Below, one piece after another: positions 33,740 through 45,089 of a stretch of 64,000 bases of DNA. Position 1 is the first letter of the stretch; each line of letters opens with the position of its first letter. The notes under the pieces were generated by a model, which saw only the letters and a program-made list of their open reading frames with translations, searched no databases and was not told where the DNA came from. Made by a program: the position numbers and the translations under genes. The stretch is taken from the NCBI RefSeq assembly GCF_024166365.1, contig NC_064819.1, forward strand, positions 206,609,293 to 206,673,292. The letters are read 5' to 3'. The DNA comes from Elephas maximus indicus. Its lineage: Eukaryota > Chordata > Mammalia > Proboscidea > Elephantidae.

Positions 33740-33945
33740 GGAGCCCCTGGCTGGCACAAACAGTTAAGCGATCAACTACTAACTGAAAGGTTGGCGATTT
33801 GAATGCACCCTGAGGACCTTGGAAGAAAGATTCTGGCATTCTGCTTCAGAAAAGTCACAACCTTGAAAACCCTACGGAGCTCAGTTCTACTCTGCAACAC
33901 ATGGGGTCATCATGAGTCAGAATCAACTTAGCAGCAGTTTTTTTT
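33740..33945 (+). mobile_element. AfroSINE-related SINE, variant subtype
   Basis: Variant with ggcacaaacagttaagcgat in the head and cacatggggtcatcatgagt in the body; the same variant recurs at 36508, 37171 and 56640. Confidence 0.88.
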
Positions 33946-34490
33946 CCTACTTACTTTCAAATACAAAATTTTTCATTGCTACAGAAAAAGGAAGGTAAGG
34001 AAAGTTATGGGGAGGGAAGCAGGCTGACTCAGAGAACTCAAGCAGGAATATTTCAGGTAACAAGCCACCAATAGTTTAAAAAATTCACAAGTCTCCATTA
34101 ATTCAATTTCAAACACTTCTCTTTCGTGATCTGCTAATCAGGACAGTTTGACATTCTCCCAGGTGAAATAATTTAAGTAGAAACCATGTGACATTATAAT
34201 CAATTTAAACAGCTCTCTACCTACTTCAAGTTTGTCAGAGTGTTTTACAGTTAAAGCTATAATTAGCTAGCCCTTCTAAATTCACTGTAAGGTAGAGAGT
34301 TGAATTACCAAGTAAGCTTTATAACTGGAAACAAAGAGCAAATAATTTGCAAAAAGAGTTGACCATTTGGGTGCTGGTTACATGGGTGTGTTCACCTTGT
34401 GAAAATTCTTCAAGCTAAACATTTTTTGTGCACTAATTCAGCATGTATGTTACCTATCAGTGAGAAGTTAAAGTGATAAAAATATATATT
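33946..34490. other. Unassigned repeat-poor stretch
   Basis: AT-rich sequence, no gene or repeat recognised. Confidence 0.35.
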
Positions 34491-34626
34491 AAGAATGACT
34501 CATAGCGACCCTATAGGACAGAGTAGAACTGCCCAATAGAGTTCCCAAGGAGCACCTGGTGGATTCGAACTGCTGACCTCTTGGTGAGCAGCCATAGCAC
34601 TTAACCACTACGCCACCAGGGTTTCC
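34491..34626 (-). mobile_element. AfroSINE, deletion subtype, 3' tail missing
   Basis: Minus-strand copy starting at gactcatagcgaccctatag without the usual T-rich end; it finishes at cgccaccagggtttcc. Head-to-head with the next SINE. Confidence 0.92.
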
Positions 34627-34649
34627 TAGAAACCTGATAGGAAGAGGGA

Positions 34650-34812
34650 AAACCTGGTGGTGTAGTGGTTAAGAGCTATAGCTGTTAACCAAAAGGTGGG
34701 CAGTTCTAATCCACCAGGGGCTCCTTGGAAACCATATGGGGCAGTTCTACTCTGCTCTATAGGGTTGCTATGAGTTGGAATCCTCTCAACAGCAACGAGT
34801 TTTTTTTTTTTG
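34650..34812 (+). mobile_element. AfroSINE, deletion subtype
   Basis: Plus-strand copy (cctggtggtgtagtggttaa to a T-run at 34800-34811), 23 bp from the inverted copy at 34491-34626. Confidence 0.93.
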
Positions 34813-35224
34813 GCTTGGTAGGAAGAAAAGAAAGATCTCCTTACCAGACAAGCTCTTCTGAAACTACCTAGGAAGGGCATTTGTGTTTAGTGTGATGGGC
34901 CCTTGGCATGCTGAGCCAGCCATTTAACTAACTCAATTACTCCTATACTGAAATCAGAGTTTGAAAATAATAAAATCGTGTGCTCTGCTGTGTAGATGGG
35001 AGTTAAAGGGCAAGAAGATAAATAGATGGATTTTCACATGGTTGGTTTACCAAATGGGTTGCCCCTTCAATGGGACACTTGGGTCTTGACTACACCAAAG
35101 AGAATAAGCAACTCCGTGATTGTGACGTCCCCATCCAAAGCTTTCATTTCACAGATAAGGAAATGGCTCCTAGAGGTGGAATTACTAGATAGTGCTGGCT
35201 GTCTCACTCCCACCGCTTCATCGT
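34813..35224. other. Unassigned stretch
   Basis: No gene or repeat family recognised. Confidence 0.35.
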
Positions 35225-35455
35225 TTGGATTCAGATAGCTCTGGCGCCAAATTCCAGCTCTGCTCTTGACCTACTGTGGGTCTTGGGCAAACCAGTGACC
35301 TTTCTGACTCTTAGTTTCCTCAGTAGTTCAAAGGCGGATAATATAAAACTGTCCATATTGTGGGACAGCTGGGATGATTAAAAGAAAAAAACAAAAAACA
35401 TAGAAAGCTTGTGGCATGTAGTAAGTGTTCTATAAATATTGATTCCTGTACCACA
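35225..35455 (+). repeat. MIR-type SINE
   Basis: ccagctctgctcttgaccta, tgggcaaaccagtgaccttt, cttagtttcctcagtag and gtagtaagtgttctataaat follow the MIR order. Confidence 0.75.
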
Positions 35456-35577
35456 CACATCTTTGAAGTAAAAAAAGAACATCATTCTCTTTTTACTTAA
35501 AAATTCAGAATTAGATTAATCGGCAGTCTCACCGGGAAGGAAAAAAGAGATGGTGCATCCTTAAAGGAAGGCTCGAG

Positions 35578-35634
35578 TCTCTCTCTTTCTCTGTCTCTCT
35601 CTCTGTCTCCCTCTCTCTCTCACACACACACACG
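35578..35634. repeat. (TC)n/(CA)n simple repeat
   Basis: CT-rich run (tctctctctttctctgtctc) passing directly into a CA run ending near 35634. Confidence 0.93.
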
Positions 35635-35689
35635 TATTACTTCCTTGACCTGGATGTCCTATTTTCTGTCCCTTCTACTTGTCTTCAAT

Positions 35690-37145
35690 GTCAAGCTTCT
35701 TAAAATTCGACTCTGCAGTGCTGTTTCAGCTTTTCCGTCAGCCATTTAGTCTTCAGTCCTCTGTGATCTGGGTTCCAAAGTGACCATTCCACTAAAACTG
35801 CTCTGCCAAGATCTTTGAGGGTGTCATGCTTACAAAAGCCAAGTCCCTTCTTTAGCTTTATCTTTCTTTTCTTTTCTGTAGCATTCATTCCTGTTGATCA
35901 CTCTGTATCAACAAAACACATTCCTCTCCTTGACTTTTACGTTGCTCTCATGGTTTTTACTCGGCCACCTGGTCACTCCTCAGTCTCTTTCTCAGGATTC
36001 CTGAAATGCCATTGTTCTCCACATCTTCACCTCTCTCTCCAGCCACCTCATTCCCCCCATGAATTTTTCTACCCCCTATACCTGGATGGCACCCAAGTAT
36101 ATCTTTGTACCATTCCGTGTCTCCTGAGCTCCAGATCTCTATAACGAATTGTCCATAGAATATTTCCGTTGATTAAATTCATCTTCCCTAGACAGTACCC
36201 ACTCTTGCCCCTCCTTCCACTTGCTCCTCCTTTATGGGGACCCCTATTCTTGGACCCCCAATCACACCAACATCAATGCTGTCGCTTTTGGTCTCACTCA
36301 GAGCCTGCATCCAATACGTCAGCAAATTTGGTACACCCTTTTCTTATAAGTGTCTCTTGAAACATACTTGTTTCTTTGTCCTCACACTCACGGCTCTAGC
36401 CCTGCCTTTTGTCCTAGTTAGTTTTCCTGATTCGAGTCATTTGGGAAAGGGGTAATAGCACCACACTGATGCTGTTCACGCAAATCTGATTATTACCATT
36501 TTAAAATGCTAGTAAGGTACAAACGGTTAATGTGTTCAGCTATTAGCTGAAAGGCTGTCGATTCGAGTCCATCCAGAGGTACCTCAGAAGGAAGGCCTGG
36601 TGATCTGCTTCCAAAAAATCAGCTACTGAAAACCTTATGGAGCACAGTTCTACTCTGACACATACGGGGTCACCATGAGTTGAAGCCAACTTGACGGCAA
36701 CTGCTTTAATTTTTTTCCATCTACTTCAGAATGAAGTACAAACTCCTAGTATGGTGTCCAAGGCCCTTCAGGTTTGGTGCTGTTTTTTTTTCCACACTTA
36801 ACTGTCTCACTCCACAGCTTGTGTCCTGGGGCTGTGCACATGCTGCTTGCTTTGTCTGCCATGTCTTTCCTTTCACCATGAACAATTCCTGTCCATCTCT
36901 CAAAACATTGTCAGCTGCCACCTCCTCTGGGAAGGCCCCCCTCCCCCTCCACACCCTATCCCAAGCTGGGCCAGGTGCCTGGCCCCACAGCATCCTGCTC
37001 TTGTCAGTAGGCTACCACTCTGTCTTGTCATTGTCTACTCGTCTAGCTTTCCCATTAGAGACAGGGAATGTGTTCTTTCGTCCAGGGCATAACACGAGGC
37101 CCACATATACCAGTCCCTCTACAAATACAATTTGAGTGAATAATG
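35690..37145 (+). repeat. L2 LINE, long 3' portion split by a SINE
   Basis: L2-like sequence with gatctttgagggtgtcatgc, cacatcttcacctctctctc, gaatgaagtacaaactccta, tgccacctcctctgggaagg and a terminus near acaatttgagtgaataatga. The SINE at 36508-36715 divides it. Confidence 0.7.
36508..36715 (+). mobile_element. AfroSINE-related SINE, variant subtype
   Basis: Inserted in L2. Has acctcagaaggaaggcctgg and cacatacggggtcaccatga; the first bases of the head are lost. Confidence 0.88.
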
Positions 37146-37170
37146 AATTAGCTAGAGCTAGTCTGACAGG

Positions 37171-37371
37171 GGAGTCCCTGGGTGATACAAACGGTTAGCA
37201 CCCTCAGCTGCCAACCAAAAGGCTGAAGGTTTGAGTCCACCTAGAAGCACCTTGGAAGAAAGCCCTGGCCATCTACTTCTAAAAAATCAGCCATTGAAAA
37301 CTCTATGGCATACAGTTCTCTGACACTCATGGGGTCACTATGGGTTGGAATTGACCACATAGCAACTGGTT
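37171..37371 (+). mobile_element. AfroSINE-related SINE, variant subtype
   Basis: Starts ggagtccctgggtgatacaa and carries ccttggaagaaagccctggc; same subtype as 36508-36715. Confidence 0.88.
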
Positions 37372-38214
37372 AGTCTGAGGGAAACTGGTGTGGCTGAGGA
37401 GGAGTCTGTAGGTGTGAATGTGTGTGAACTAGGTGGTTTGTCAACACCTCCACAGTCTTGAACTAGCTCAAAATGAATTTAATACAAAAATGAGAAGTTC
37501 TTTTTTTTCTGATCCACCCACATTATCATTTCACTGCTGCCTAGAAGACTAAAAACCATATAACTTTCTGTTGCTTGCGTGACCGTGTCAACTGATCTGA
37601 AACATGTCATGTGTGAGCAGTCTCTCTTATGCGTCTGACGCCCACAGGATTCCTCCCAACCTCTGCTTCTTCCTCCTTCACTCTTCTGAAGCACATTATA
37701 TATTCCTGCGAGCTTTCTCATCCTGGAACAGTTCTCTGATGAAAACATCCCCTTCATCTTGTTCCAACCTCCCCCTCCCGCAATAAACCTTCATGGATAG
37801 AACAAAGTTGATGACTTTAAATATGCTAATAAGGTACCTAGAAAAGTGGCCTAGAATGCGATTTAAATATCACACTTAAAAGAAAAACAGACAATTCTCC
37901 TGCATCTTACTTTGGAAAAGCATCAAAGTAAAATATTTGTAACTCAAATGTAAATTATAAAACAGAAAACAAGAGTGCCCGTTATAAGGAAATTGATGCT
38001 AACCAGGGTTCCAACAATCCCACAGTAACAAAGATTTTTTTCTCCCTTTGAAGTAAGATAAATTTTAGTTATAATATGTTTTTGACCTTATCTGCTTTTC
38101 CTTAGAAATACTAGTAGAGAGTAGAAGATAAAAATCCAAAGACAAATGATTAAATGTAATTTTATCTGTATAAATAAGTCTCTGTATTGTTATTTTATGT
38201 CAAGGTCTAAAAAA
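37372..38214. other. Unassigned stretch
   Basis: No gene or clear repeat recognised; AT-rich toward the right end. Confidence 0.35.
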
Positions 38215-38423
38215 AGCAAAACCAAACCTGTTTCTGGGGAGTTGATTCTGACTCATAGCAAGCCTATAGGGCAGAATAGAACTGCCCCATAGGTTTCTCA
38301 AGGCTGTGAATCTTTATGGAAGCAGACTGTCACATCTTTCTCCCACAGAGCGCTGGTGGGTTTGAACCGCTGAAATTTTGGTTTGCAGCCAAGTGCTTTA
38401 ACCACTGTACCACCAGGGCTCCT
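38215..38423 (-). mobile_element. AfroSINE, full-length subtype
   Basis: Minus-strand copy retaining the internal block (gaatctttatggaagcagac, tgtcacatctttctcccaca). Confidence 0.93.
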
Positions 38424-38872
38424 TCAAAGTCTAGATCTCTTTAATTTACAAGCAAGTGGATATTGACTCCACAACCCTGTGATGAAGGAAAATGGCTGAA
38501 TTAAAGAGCAGTCATTGGGTGAGGGGAATATGCGAGACTGAGGATATGCCAGGACTTTTGTGGAAGTCATGATTACAAACATTCATTTTGTCTAGGTGAG
38601 AGAAAACCTCTTACAGTTACTATTTGGTCACGGACTTCCTCCATTATTAGTGGGTATTTTTCTAATAAAATGAGAAGGAAATGTTGATTATTCAAGTAAG
38701 TGGCTTTTTACTGCTGATCCCCAAAGACCTAATTTTCTCTACAGAGTTAAGACCTCTTCAAATCCTTTCTTTTGTTTTCAGTAAACACAGCCTTTAATAC
38801 CTCAGCTGCTGTAAGCAGGCCCCCAGTCAGTCATCCGCTGCTGCTGCTGTTGCTATTAAGACCATTTAACCA
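38424..38872. other. Unassigned stretch
   Basis: No gene or repeat recognised; a short gctgctgctgctgttgct run at 38840. Confidence 0.35.
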
Positions 38873-39032
38873 GAAAACAAACTCACCGCGGTAGAGTCGA
38901 TTCCGACCCCTAGCGATCCTATAGGACAGAGTAGAACTGCCCCATAGGGTTTCCAAAGAGCTGCCACTAGATTTGAACTGTCAACCTTTCGGTTAGCAGC
39001 CTGAGCTCTTCACCACTTCGCCAACAGCCCTC
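38873..39032 (-). mobile_element. AfroSINE, deletion subtype
   Basis: Minus-strand copy (ggtagagtcgattccgaccc to cgccaacagccctcc). Confidence 0.92.
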
Positions 39033-39105
39033 CACATCCACAGGTGTAAGGGTTAGGATTTCAACACATACTTTGGGGAGACACAATTCAATCCGCAGGA
39101 CTCCC
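39033..39105 (-). repeat. MLT1-like LTR end fragment
   Basis: gttaggatttcaacacatac and ggggagacacaattcaatcc are the end of a MaLR LTR in reverse; the rest is missing. Confidence 0.65.
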
Positions 39106-39426
39106 AGATGTTGGTTCATAAGATGATGATCTCCACTTGGGAACCAGGCTGGAAGCAGGAGAGATAAGAGACGAGCCTGCAGCTCTGGGGTGGCCTTTGG
39201 GGCTGGATTAGGAAGTAGAGGCAGCCTCAAGTATTTTTTGAAACCAAAGTATGTATATAAATTAAAATTAATTTTTTATTTCCTTTGACTGTAGGACCCT
39301 AAATATTTAAAAATTTTTCTTCTGAATTGAGTTATCATTGCAATTAGTATTAGTTTTCAGTTGTTCCTCAACATCAGTATGTATTAAGTGTTAATAGATA
39401 TTAACTATAAAAATAAAATGTAATTT

Positions 39427-39500
39427 GGAGCCCTGATGGTACAGTGGCTAAGAACTTGGCTGCTAACCAAAAGGTCGGCACTTAGAACTGCATCTCCTGA
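39427..39500 (+). mobile_element. AfroSINE head fragment
   Basis: Only the tRNA-like head (ggagccctgatggtacagtg to aaaggtcggcacttagaact) is present; the body was lost. Confidence 0.85.
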
Positions 39501-39732
39501 TGAAATGGATGGGGCATTTTAAAACTTAGGTATTCATGGATAAATATTACTTATGGTTAGAAAGAGACAGGGTTCAGCTCCAATTGCCATCGTATTTGTC
39601 ATTTTTATAGATGTAATAAGTGTCGAGAGACTTTGTCCATAGATGGGAATGAAGAGTTGTTTTAAGGAAGCTATTCACTTCTTCAAAATATATCCTATAG
39701 TAATCAAATCATATAGTAATCTATCATTAACC

Positions 39733-39906
39733 AAAAAAAAAAAAGAAAAACCAAACCAGTTGCCATTGAGTTGATTCCAACTCACAGCAACTCCATAGGA
39801 CAGAGTAGAATTACCCCATACAGTTTCCAAGGAGCACTTCGGATTCAAACTGCCAAATTTTTGGTTAAGAGCTGGAGCTCTTAACCACTACACCACCAGG
39901 GTTTCC
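39733..39906 (-). mobile_element. AfroSINE, deletion subtype
   Basis: Complete minus-strand copy starting with an A-rich end and finishing acaccaccagggtttcc. Confidence 0.93.
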
Positions 39907-42177
39907 AATTATCAACTAACAAATCAACTGAGACTTCTTTCAAAAGAATTGGAAACCATTTGATTTACAATCAGATTTTTTTACCCAGTCATCAGAATTG
40001 TACAGTTTCAACACCACTATTTCAAATTGTTTTTATCTTGGGTAGCTCAGAGGGTTTTAAGTCTTACAATACCCTATAGGACTGCAGTGTACTACAGGCA
40101 CACTTGATGGGTGAAGGGTGCCTGTGAAAGGGGAGATGGAAACAGAGAATCAGCAGGACACCTGGACCACAGGCTCCTTCTCAGGTGGAACAGTTATAGT
40201 AAATGCTCACGTGGATGCCGAGGATGTGGTCATTGATTCTCCTAGTATTACCTGTGCTGATTTGGAGACCCACTGGGTAGGGCATGATAGACATTAATGA
40301 AAAAGGAGACCAGATCTCTTTTGAAAGATGATACGGACAAGGGTGGGAGTAGGGTGTAGGGAGGTCAGTGGCAAGGGGGAAGACAGCCCCAGTAAAGCAG
40401 GGAAATAGAGGAGAACCGAGAGGGCACAAAAGAGATAATTCACATTGTGATTGTTGCTGGCCCCTCTGTGTGATAAACTGGGCAATAACTCACCCTCATT
40501 AGCACAAGATGTAGAATGTTTTTGTCTTGGACGCAAGACAACTAACCCCAAAAGCAGGCTAAATAAGAATCCATTTTTGGTTGTGAGAGAGTATGCTGGA
40601 AGAGTTTGATTGTTAGGGTGTCAATAAAGAAAGGACTTAAAATTAAGGGTGGAACAAGAGGTTTACGAAACAGGTCATGATGAGACAATAGAAAGGGTAC
40701 AATTTGAAGAAGGAGCAAGGACTCCAGATAAAGACAGGGCAGGTTGATGCTGTGTCCCTGGCTTCTATCATTAGCACCTTTTTAGCAGCAGATGTTGCTT
40801 ACTCTTACCGAATTAAATTAAAATGTCCTAAGAGTTGGAATAACGCAGTTGAGTCCTCTTTCAACTGAAGTATACTATCTCTAGGCACTTTCAAAACTGC
40901 TAAGGGTCTTCATTTCGTGTGTAATCTTTGAGTGTCATTCAGAAACAGACCATTTCTCTGATCAGTCTATTCATCTGCAAATGGACAGGTCTTGCAAGTT
41001 CAGGGAAAGGTTTGCTGTAGGATTCACAGTGCTAGGGAAGTAGTTCAGAATCACCTATGTTAAGATTTAGGCTCTGTAGGTGGAAAGACAATTAAGCTAA
41101 TTTTTAAAAACCTCTTTGACTGAACAGAAGGAAGATAAGAAAACACCCAAACTAATTTTTAAAATCCTTGCTTGAATTCGAAATTCATGAGATTATTTTG
41201 TTAATTTATCTTGAATCCGTGATTTTAAAATTCAAGAACATATTTGAAAATTAATTTCATATATTTTTCAGCACCGCTTTTGAAAAAAAATTTTTTTTTT
41301 TTAATTGTGTTCTCTGGAATTGAGCAGCTTACCTGCCTATTTGTAGAAACTCTGCTTTCTAAATTTGGCTCTTACGCATCTGAATTTATCTCATAGCACA
41401 CATCTTAATGAAAGCACAAGCAAATGTTACATTCACACACTTAAGAAAGAATTCGTGTATATGATTTCTATTTAAATGCAAAGTCAAAAAACTCTGAGAC
41501 AAAGCCTTCCCTTACTAAATGCTATAACCTGCTCCTTGTGGATGTCTCACCTAGCTCAAATTCCAAACTGACAATGCAGCTGTTAATTCATAACATAAAG
41601 TAGGTGGGGGAGAAGCTTTCTCTTTTGGCTTTGACTTTCATTACTTTAACAACTTTTTTTCTTTCTCTCCCAAAATACAACTCATTAGCAAATGCCACCT
41701 AAATGGTACTTCCTTTGTGACTTCACAGCTGTCATTGTTAACCTCTCATCAGGCCAGAGTGCTCTTCTATGTATTTCTGGAAAGCTATTCCTCTGTTTAA
41801 GCTAAACAAATGGAGCCGTTTAAACTATTCAAATATAGTACCATAGTTATGTGTTTTTGCATCTTCAAGTTGCATCTAAATGAAAGGTTCTGGCTAATTG
41901 GTTCTAGGAATAGTATTAAAATCAGTCCTAGAGAATTACTCCTTGTAATTAAGTGGTATGCACGTCTGTTGATCTGGCCGACCTCTCACAGAAAGGGCAT
42001 CTCGTTTCTCTTTGGGGCTGCCTGTGCTTATCTCCACCAGCTTAGTGGTAGTGGGCTGGAGTGAGCAGAGAGGAGCAGGAAAAAAGATAATTACGGTGCG
42101 GTGTGTGCAGACCAGGGCTCCGGAAGAGGGGGCTCCAACGGAGAAAGAGGAGCCAGGGCCTGGCGGGCTGCATGGGC
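39907..42177. other. Long repeat-poor interval
   Basis: About 2.3 kb without recognised SINE or LINE and without a convincing coding frame. The part at 40850-41800 is AT-rich with many taat and attt cores, and an A-run/T-run at 41281-41303. Candidate regulatory DNA; not proven. Confidence 0.4.
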
Positions 42178-43205
42178 TTGTGGCCAGTGCAGCAATGGTT
42201 AAGCACTTGGCTGCTAACCTAAAGGCTGGTGCTTTGAACCCACCCAGTGGCTCTGCAGGAGAAAAGAGCTGACAATCTGCTTCTGACCCCTACAGATTAA
42301 CCGAAAAAGAAAACAAACAAACAAACCACTCTGTGGAGTTGATTCCAATTCATAGTGACCCTACAGGACAGAGTAGAACTGCCCAATAGTGTTTCCAAGG
42401 CTAATCTTTTTTTTTTTTTTTTTTTTATAATTTTTATTGTGCTTTAAGTGAAAGTTTACAAATCAAGTCAGTCGCTCACACAGAAACCCATATACACCTT
42501 GCTATATGCTCCCAATTACTCTCCCCCAATGAGACAGCCCGCTCTCTCCCTCCACTCTCTCTTATCATGTCCATTTCGCCAGCTTCTAACCCCCTCCACC
42601 CTCTCATCTCCTCTCTAGGCAGGAGATGCCAACATAGTCTCAATTGTCCACCTGATCCAAGAAGCTCACCGCTCACCAACATCCCTCTCCAACCCATTGT
42701 CCAGTCCAATCCATGTCTGAAGAGTTGGCTTCGGGAATGGTTCCTGTCCTGGGCCAACAGAAGGTCTGGGGGCCATGACCTCCGGGGTCCTTCCAGGCTC
42801 AGTCAGACCATTAAGTCTGGTCTTATGAGAATTTAGGGTCTGCATCCCGCTGCTCTCCTGCTCCCTCAGGGGTTCTCTGTTGTGCTCCCTGTCAGGGGAG
42901 TCATTGGTTGTAGCCAGGCACCATCTAGTTCTTCTGGTCTCAGGATGATGTAGTCTCTGGTTCATGTGGCCCTTTCTGTCTCTTGGGCTCATAATCACAA
43001 GGCTGTAATCTTTATGGGAGCAGACTGCCACATCTTTCTCCCAAGGAGTGGCTGGCAGGTTCCAGCCACACACCTTTTGATTAGCAGCTGAGTGCTTCAA
43101 CCACTATGTCACCAGGGCGCCAAGAAAACTCTATGGGACAGTTCTACTCTGTCACATAGAGTCACTATGAGTTGAAAATTAACTTGAGAGCACCTAACAA
43201 TGACA
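42178..43205. mobile_element. Three-level nest: L1 fragment in SINE in SINE
   Basis: Outer plus-strand SINE: 42178-42298 and 43122-43205. Inside it a minus-strand SINE: 42300-42404 and about 42990-43120. Inside that a minus-strand L1 3' UTR fragment: about 42405-42985, beginning with a T-run (the reversed poly(A) tail). Each outer piece resumes in phase after its insert, giving a clear order of events. Confidence 0.88.
42405..42985 (-). mobile_element. L1 LINE 3' UTR inside a SINE
   Basis: Reversed L1 3' end (ttttattgtgctttaagtga, caaatcaagtcagtcgctca) related to 49113-49898 and 61190-62232. Flanked by aaggct(gt)aatctt-type sequence, the probable target-site duplication. Confidence 0.85.
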
Positions 43206-43375
43206 AAAGCAACTGTGCTCAGAAGGCAGGTTCCCACTTCTAAGTTCTGGGGCCACCGTCTTGAAATTCTGGTTTATCTTTGAATTTGTATTTTTTAAGT
43301 CAAGTGGAATGGGGCAGTGGAGCATGAGCTGGGAGCTTGGAGTCCCCCTTCTGCCACCACCTCCCTGCCTTTCCA
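43206..43375. other. Unassigned spacer
   Basis: No repeat or gene recognised between the nest and the LTR. Confidence 0.3.
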
Positions 43376-44046
43376 GGGGTTTTAGTTTCCTACAGCTGCC
43401 ACAACAAAATGCCACAAACTGGGTGACTTGTCAGACAGAAATTTATGCCTCACAGTTCTAGAGGCTAGAAGTCCAAATTCAGGATGTCAGAAAGCCCACA
43501 TTCTCTTCCTAAGTAAGTCTCTAAGGGAAGATCCTTTCACGTCTCTCTCAGCTTCTGGTAGCCCCAGATGTTCCTTGGTTTGAGGCTGCAGCATAACTTG
43601 CTTTCACCTGGCTGTCTTTCATCTGTCTCTCTGTGCCTCTTCTCCTCTTCTACAGGATACCACTCAGGTGGGGTTAGGACCACCTTACTCCTTTATGACT
43701 TCCTGCTAACTGGTAGCATCTTCAACTGCAAATTTCCATTCTAGAAAAGAACAACATATTTGGTAGAGGGCCAGTGAAAATGAGGGAAACCCTCAATGGG
43801 ATGCAGTGACATTATAGCCACAACAACAGACTCAAACAATGCAAGGATCATAAAGACGGTGCAGGATCGGGCAACATTTCTTTCTCCTATACAGAAGGTT
43901 GCCATGAGTTGGAGTTGACTCAACAGCTAACAACAACAGCAAAACATCTTCAAAGATTGTATTTTCAAACAAGGTCACATTCCCAGGCACCAGAGTTTAG
44001 GACTTCAGTGTACTTTTGAGAGAGACACAATTCAATCCATAACACT
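43376..44046 (-). mobile_element. MLT1-like MaLR LTR containing an RTE piece
   Basis: The plus strand runs gttttagtttcctacagctg, cacagttctagaggctagaa, then after an RTE insert catcttcaaagattgtattt, ending gagacacaattcaatccata. Confidence 0.82.
43752..43945 (+). mobile_element. RTE LINE, short 3' end, inside an LTR
   Basis: gaaaccctcaatgggatgca, gacggtgcaggatcgggcaa and gactcaacagctaacaacaa match the RTE 3' terminus. The LTR continues on both sides. Confidence 0.85.
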
Positions 44047-44205
44047 AGGTTCTCAGCTGCAGGCTTCCTCCACCTGTTCTTCCTTGCTGCTGCTCTTTTC
44101 TCCACCCTCTCAGGGGTTTGGGCATGGGTACAGAAAGGTCATGAACATCTCTGTGTGCTGAATCAAGAGGCAGAGTCCCAGACACTTTTGAGGGTCTGCA
44201 CTTGC

Positions 44206-44344
44206 CCAGAGACTACATCATCCTGAGACCAGAAGAACTAGATGGTGCCCGGCTACAACCAATGACTCCCCTGACAGGGAGCACAACAGAGAACCCCTGA
44301 GGGAGCAGGAGAGCAGCGGGATGCAGACCCTAAATTCTCATAAG
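44206..44344 (+). repeat. 139-bp near-identical inverted copy of 42822-42960
   Basis: An internal slice of an L1 3' UTR with no poly(A) tail. It is the reverse complement of 42822-42960 with a single mismatch over 139 bp by my reading. Boundaries are abrupt on both sides. Confidence 0.92.
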
Positions 44345-44390
44345 TATTCAAGTATTCCCATGCCCATGGAGTGCAGCATTAAATCTCAAA

Positions 44391-44410
44391 ACACCACCAC
44401 CACCACCACG
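44391..44410. repeat. (CAC)n trinucleotide repeat
   Basis: About six CAC/ACC units. Confidence 0.9.
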
Positions 44411-44726
44411 AAAGGGCAGGAGAGACCATGGAAAAAAGGAAAAAGCTTTCTTCTTGGTTTTTGAACAAGGGCCTCCACATTTTTATTTCGCATTGGGCTC
44501 AGCTATTATGTAGCTGGCCTTGAGCCAGAGCATCGATATACCACAAAACTGTTGCCCCTCCCTGACTGCCTGCAAAAGAGCTCAAATTAAAACAACCTAA
44601 CCAACAACCACACCACTCACTCTACTTAGCTTCTAGAGTACTCATATCCATAGGTGAATTCCAAATTTCTATGACCAGAGTAAGGGACAATGAGGAAATC
44701 ATTTAGGCGTTTAAGCAAAAAGCAAT

Positions 44727-44905
44727 ACAACATTTTTATACAAATAATGTGCGCCTTCTATGTTTGTCAACTGTCCCTCTGTTTTTTTTTTTTTTTACAA
44801 CATGTAAAACATGGCAGAGTGGTGCTAATAAAAATACCTTGCAGGGGGAGGGAGTGGCTGGCAAACAAACGTAGAAGGTGTGCATTATTTGTGTAAAAAT
44901 ACGGT
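44727..44905. mobile_element. Short element with ~40-bp terminal inverted repeats (MITE-like)
   Basis: The left arm (about 44732-44772, tttttatacaaataatgtgc gccttctatg) matches the reverse complement of the right arm (about 44862-44904). The ~90-bp centre has a T-run and no coding frame. The size and structure suggest a non-autonomous DNA transposon. Confidence 0.75.
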
Positions 44906-44984
44906 AAACCATAGTGAGAACAAGAATTATGGGGAAGGGAGAATGGAAGAATTGGACTTCTAAGTTTTTCAGAGAAGTTCAATG

Positions 44985-45075
44985 ATGTAGAGCTCAGACT
45001 CTGAAGTCAGATCGTCTGGGTTCAAATCCTTGTTTCATGGCTTAGTAACACTGTGGCCTTGGCCAAGTGTAAAAA
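44985..45075 (+). repeat. MIR-type SINE, 5' part
   Basis: gctcagactctgaagtcaga, gtctgggttcaaatccttgt and ctgtggccttggccaagt match the MIR head. Confidence 0.75.
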
Positions 45076-45089
45076 GGGACTACTACTAG

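Noticed and set aside
44767..44982. Small open frame over the MITE-like element
   Set aside because: It crosses a terminal inverted repeat and a T-run; no coding evidence.
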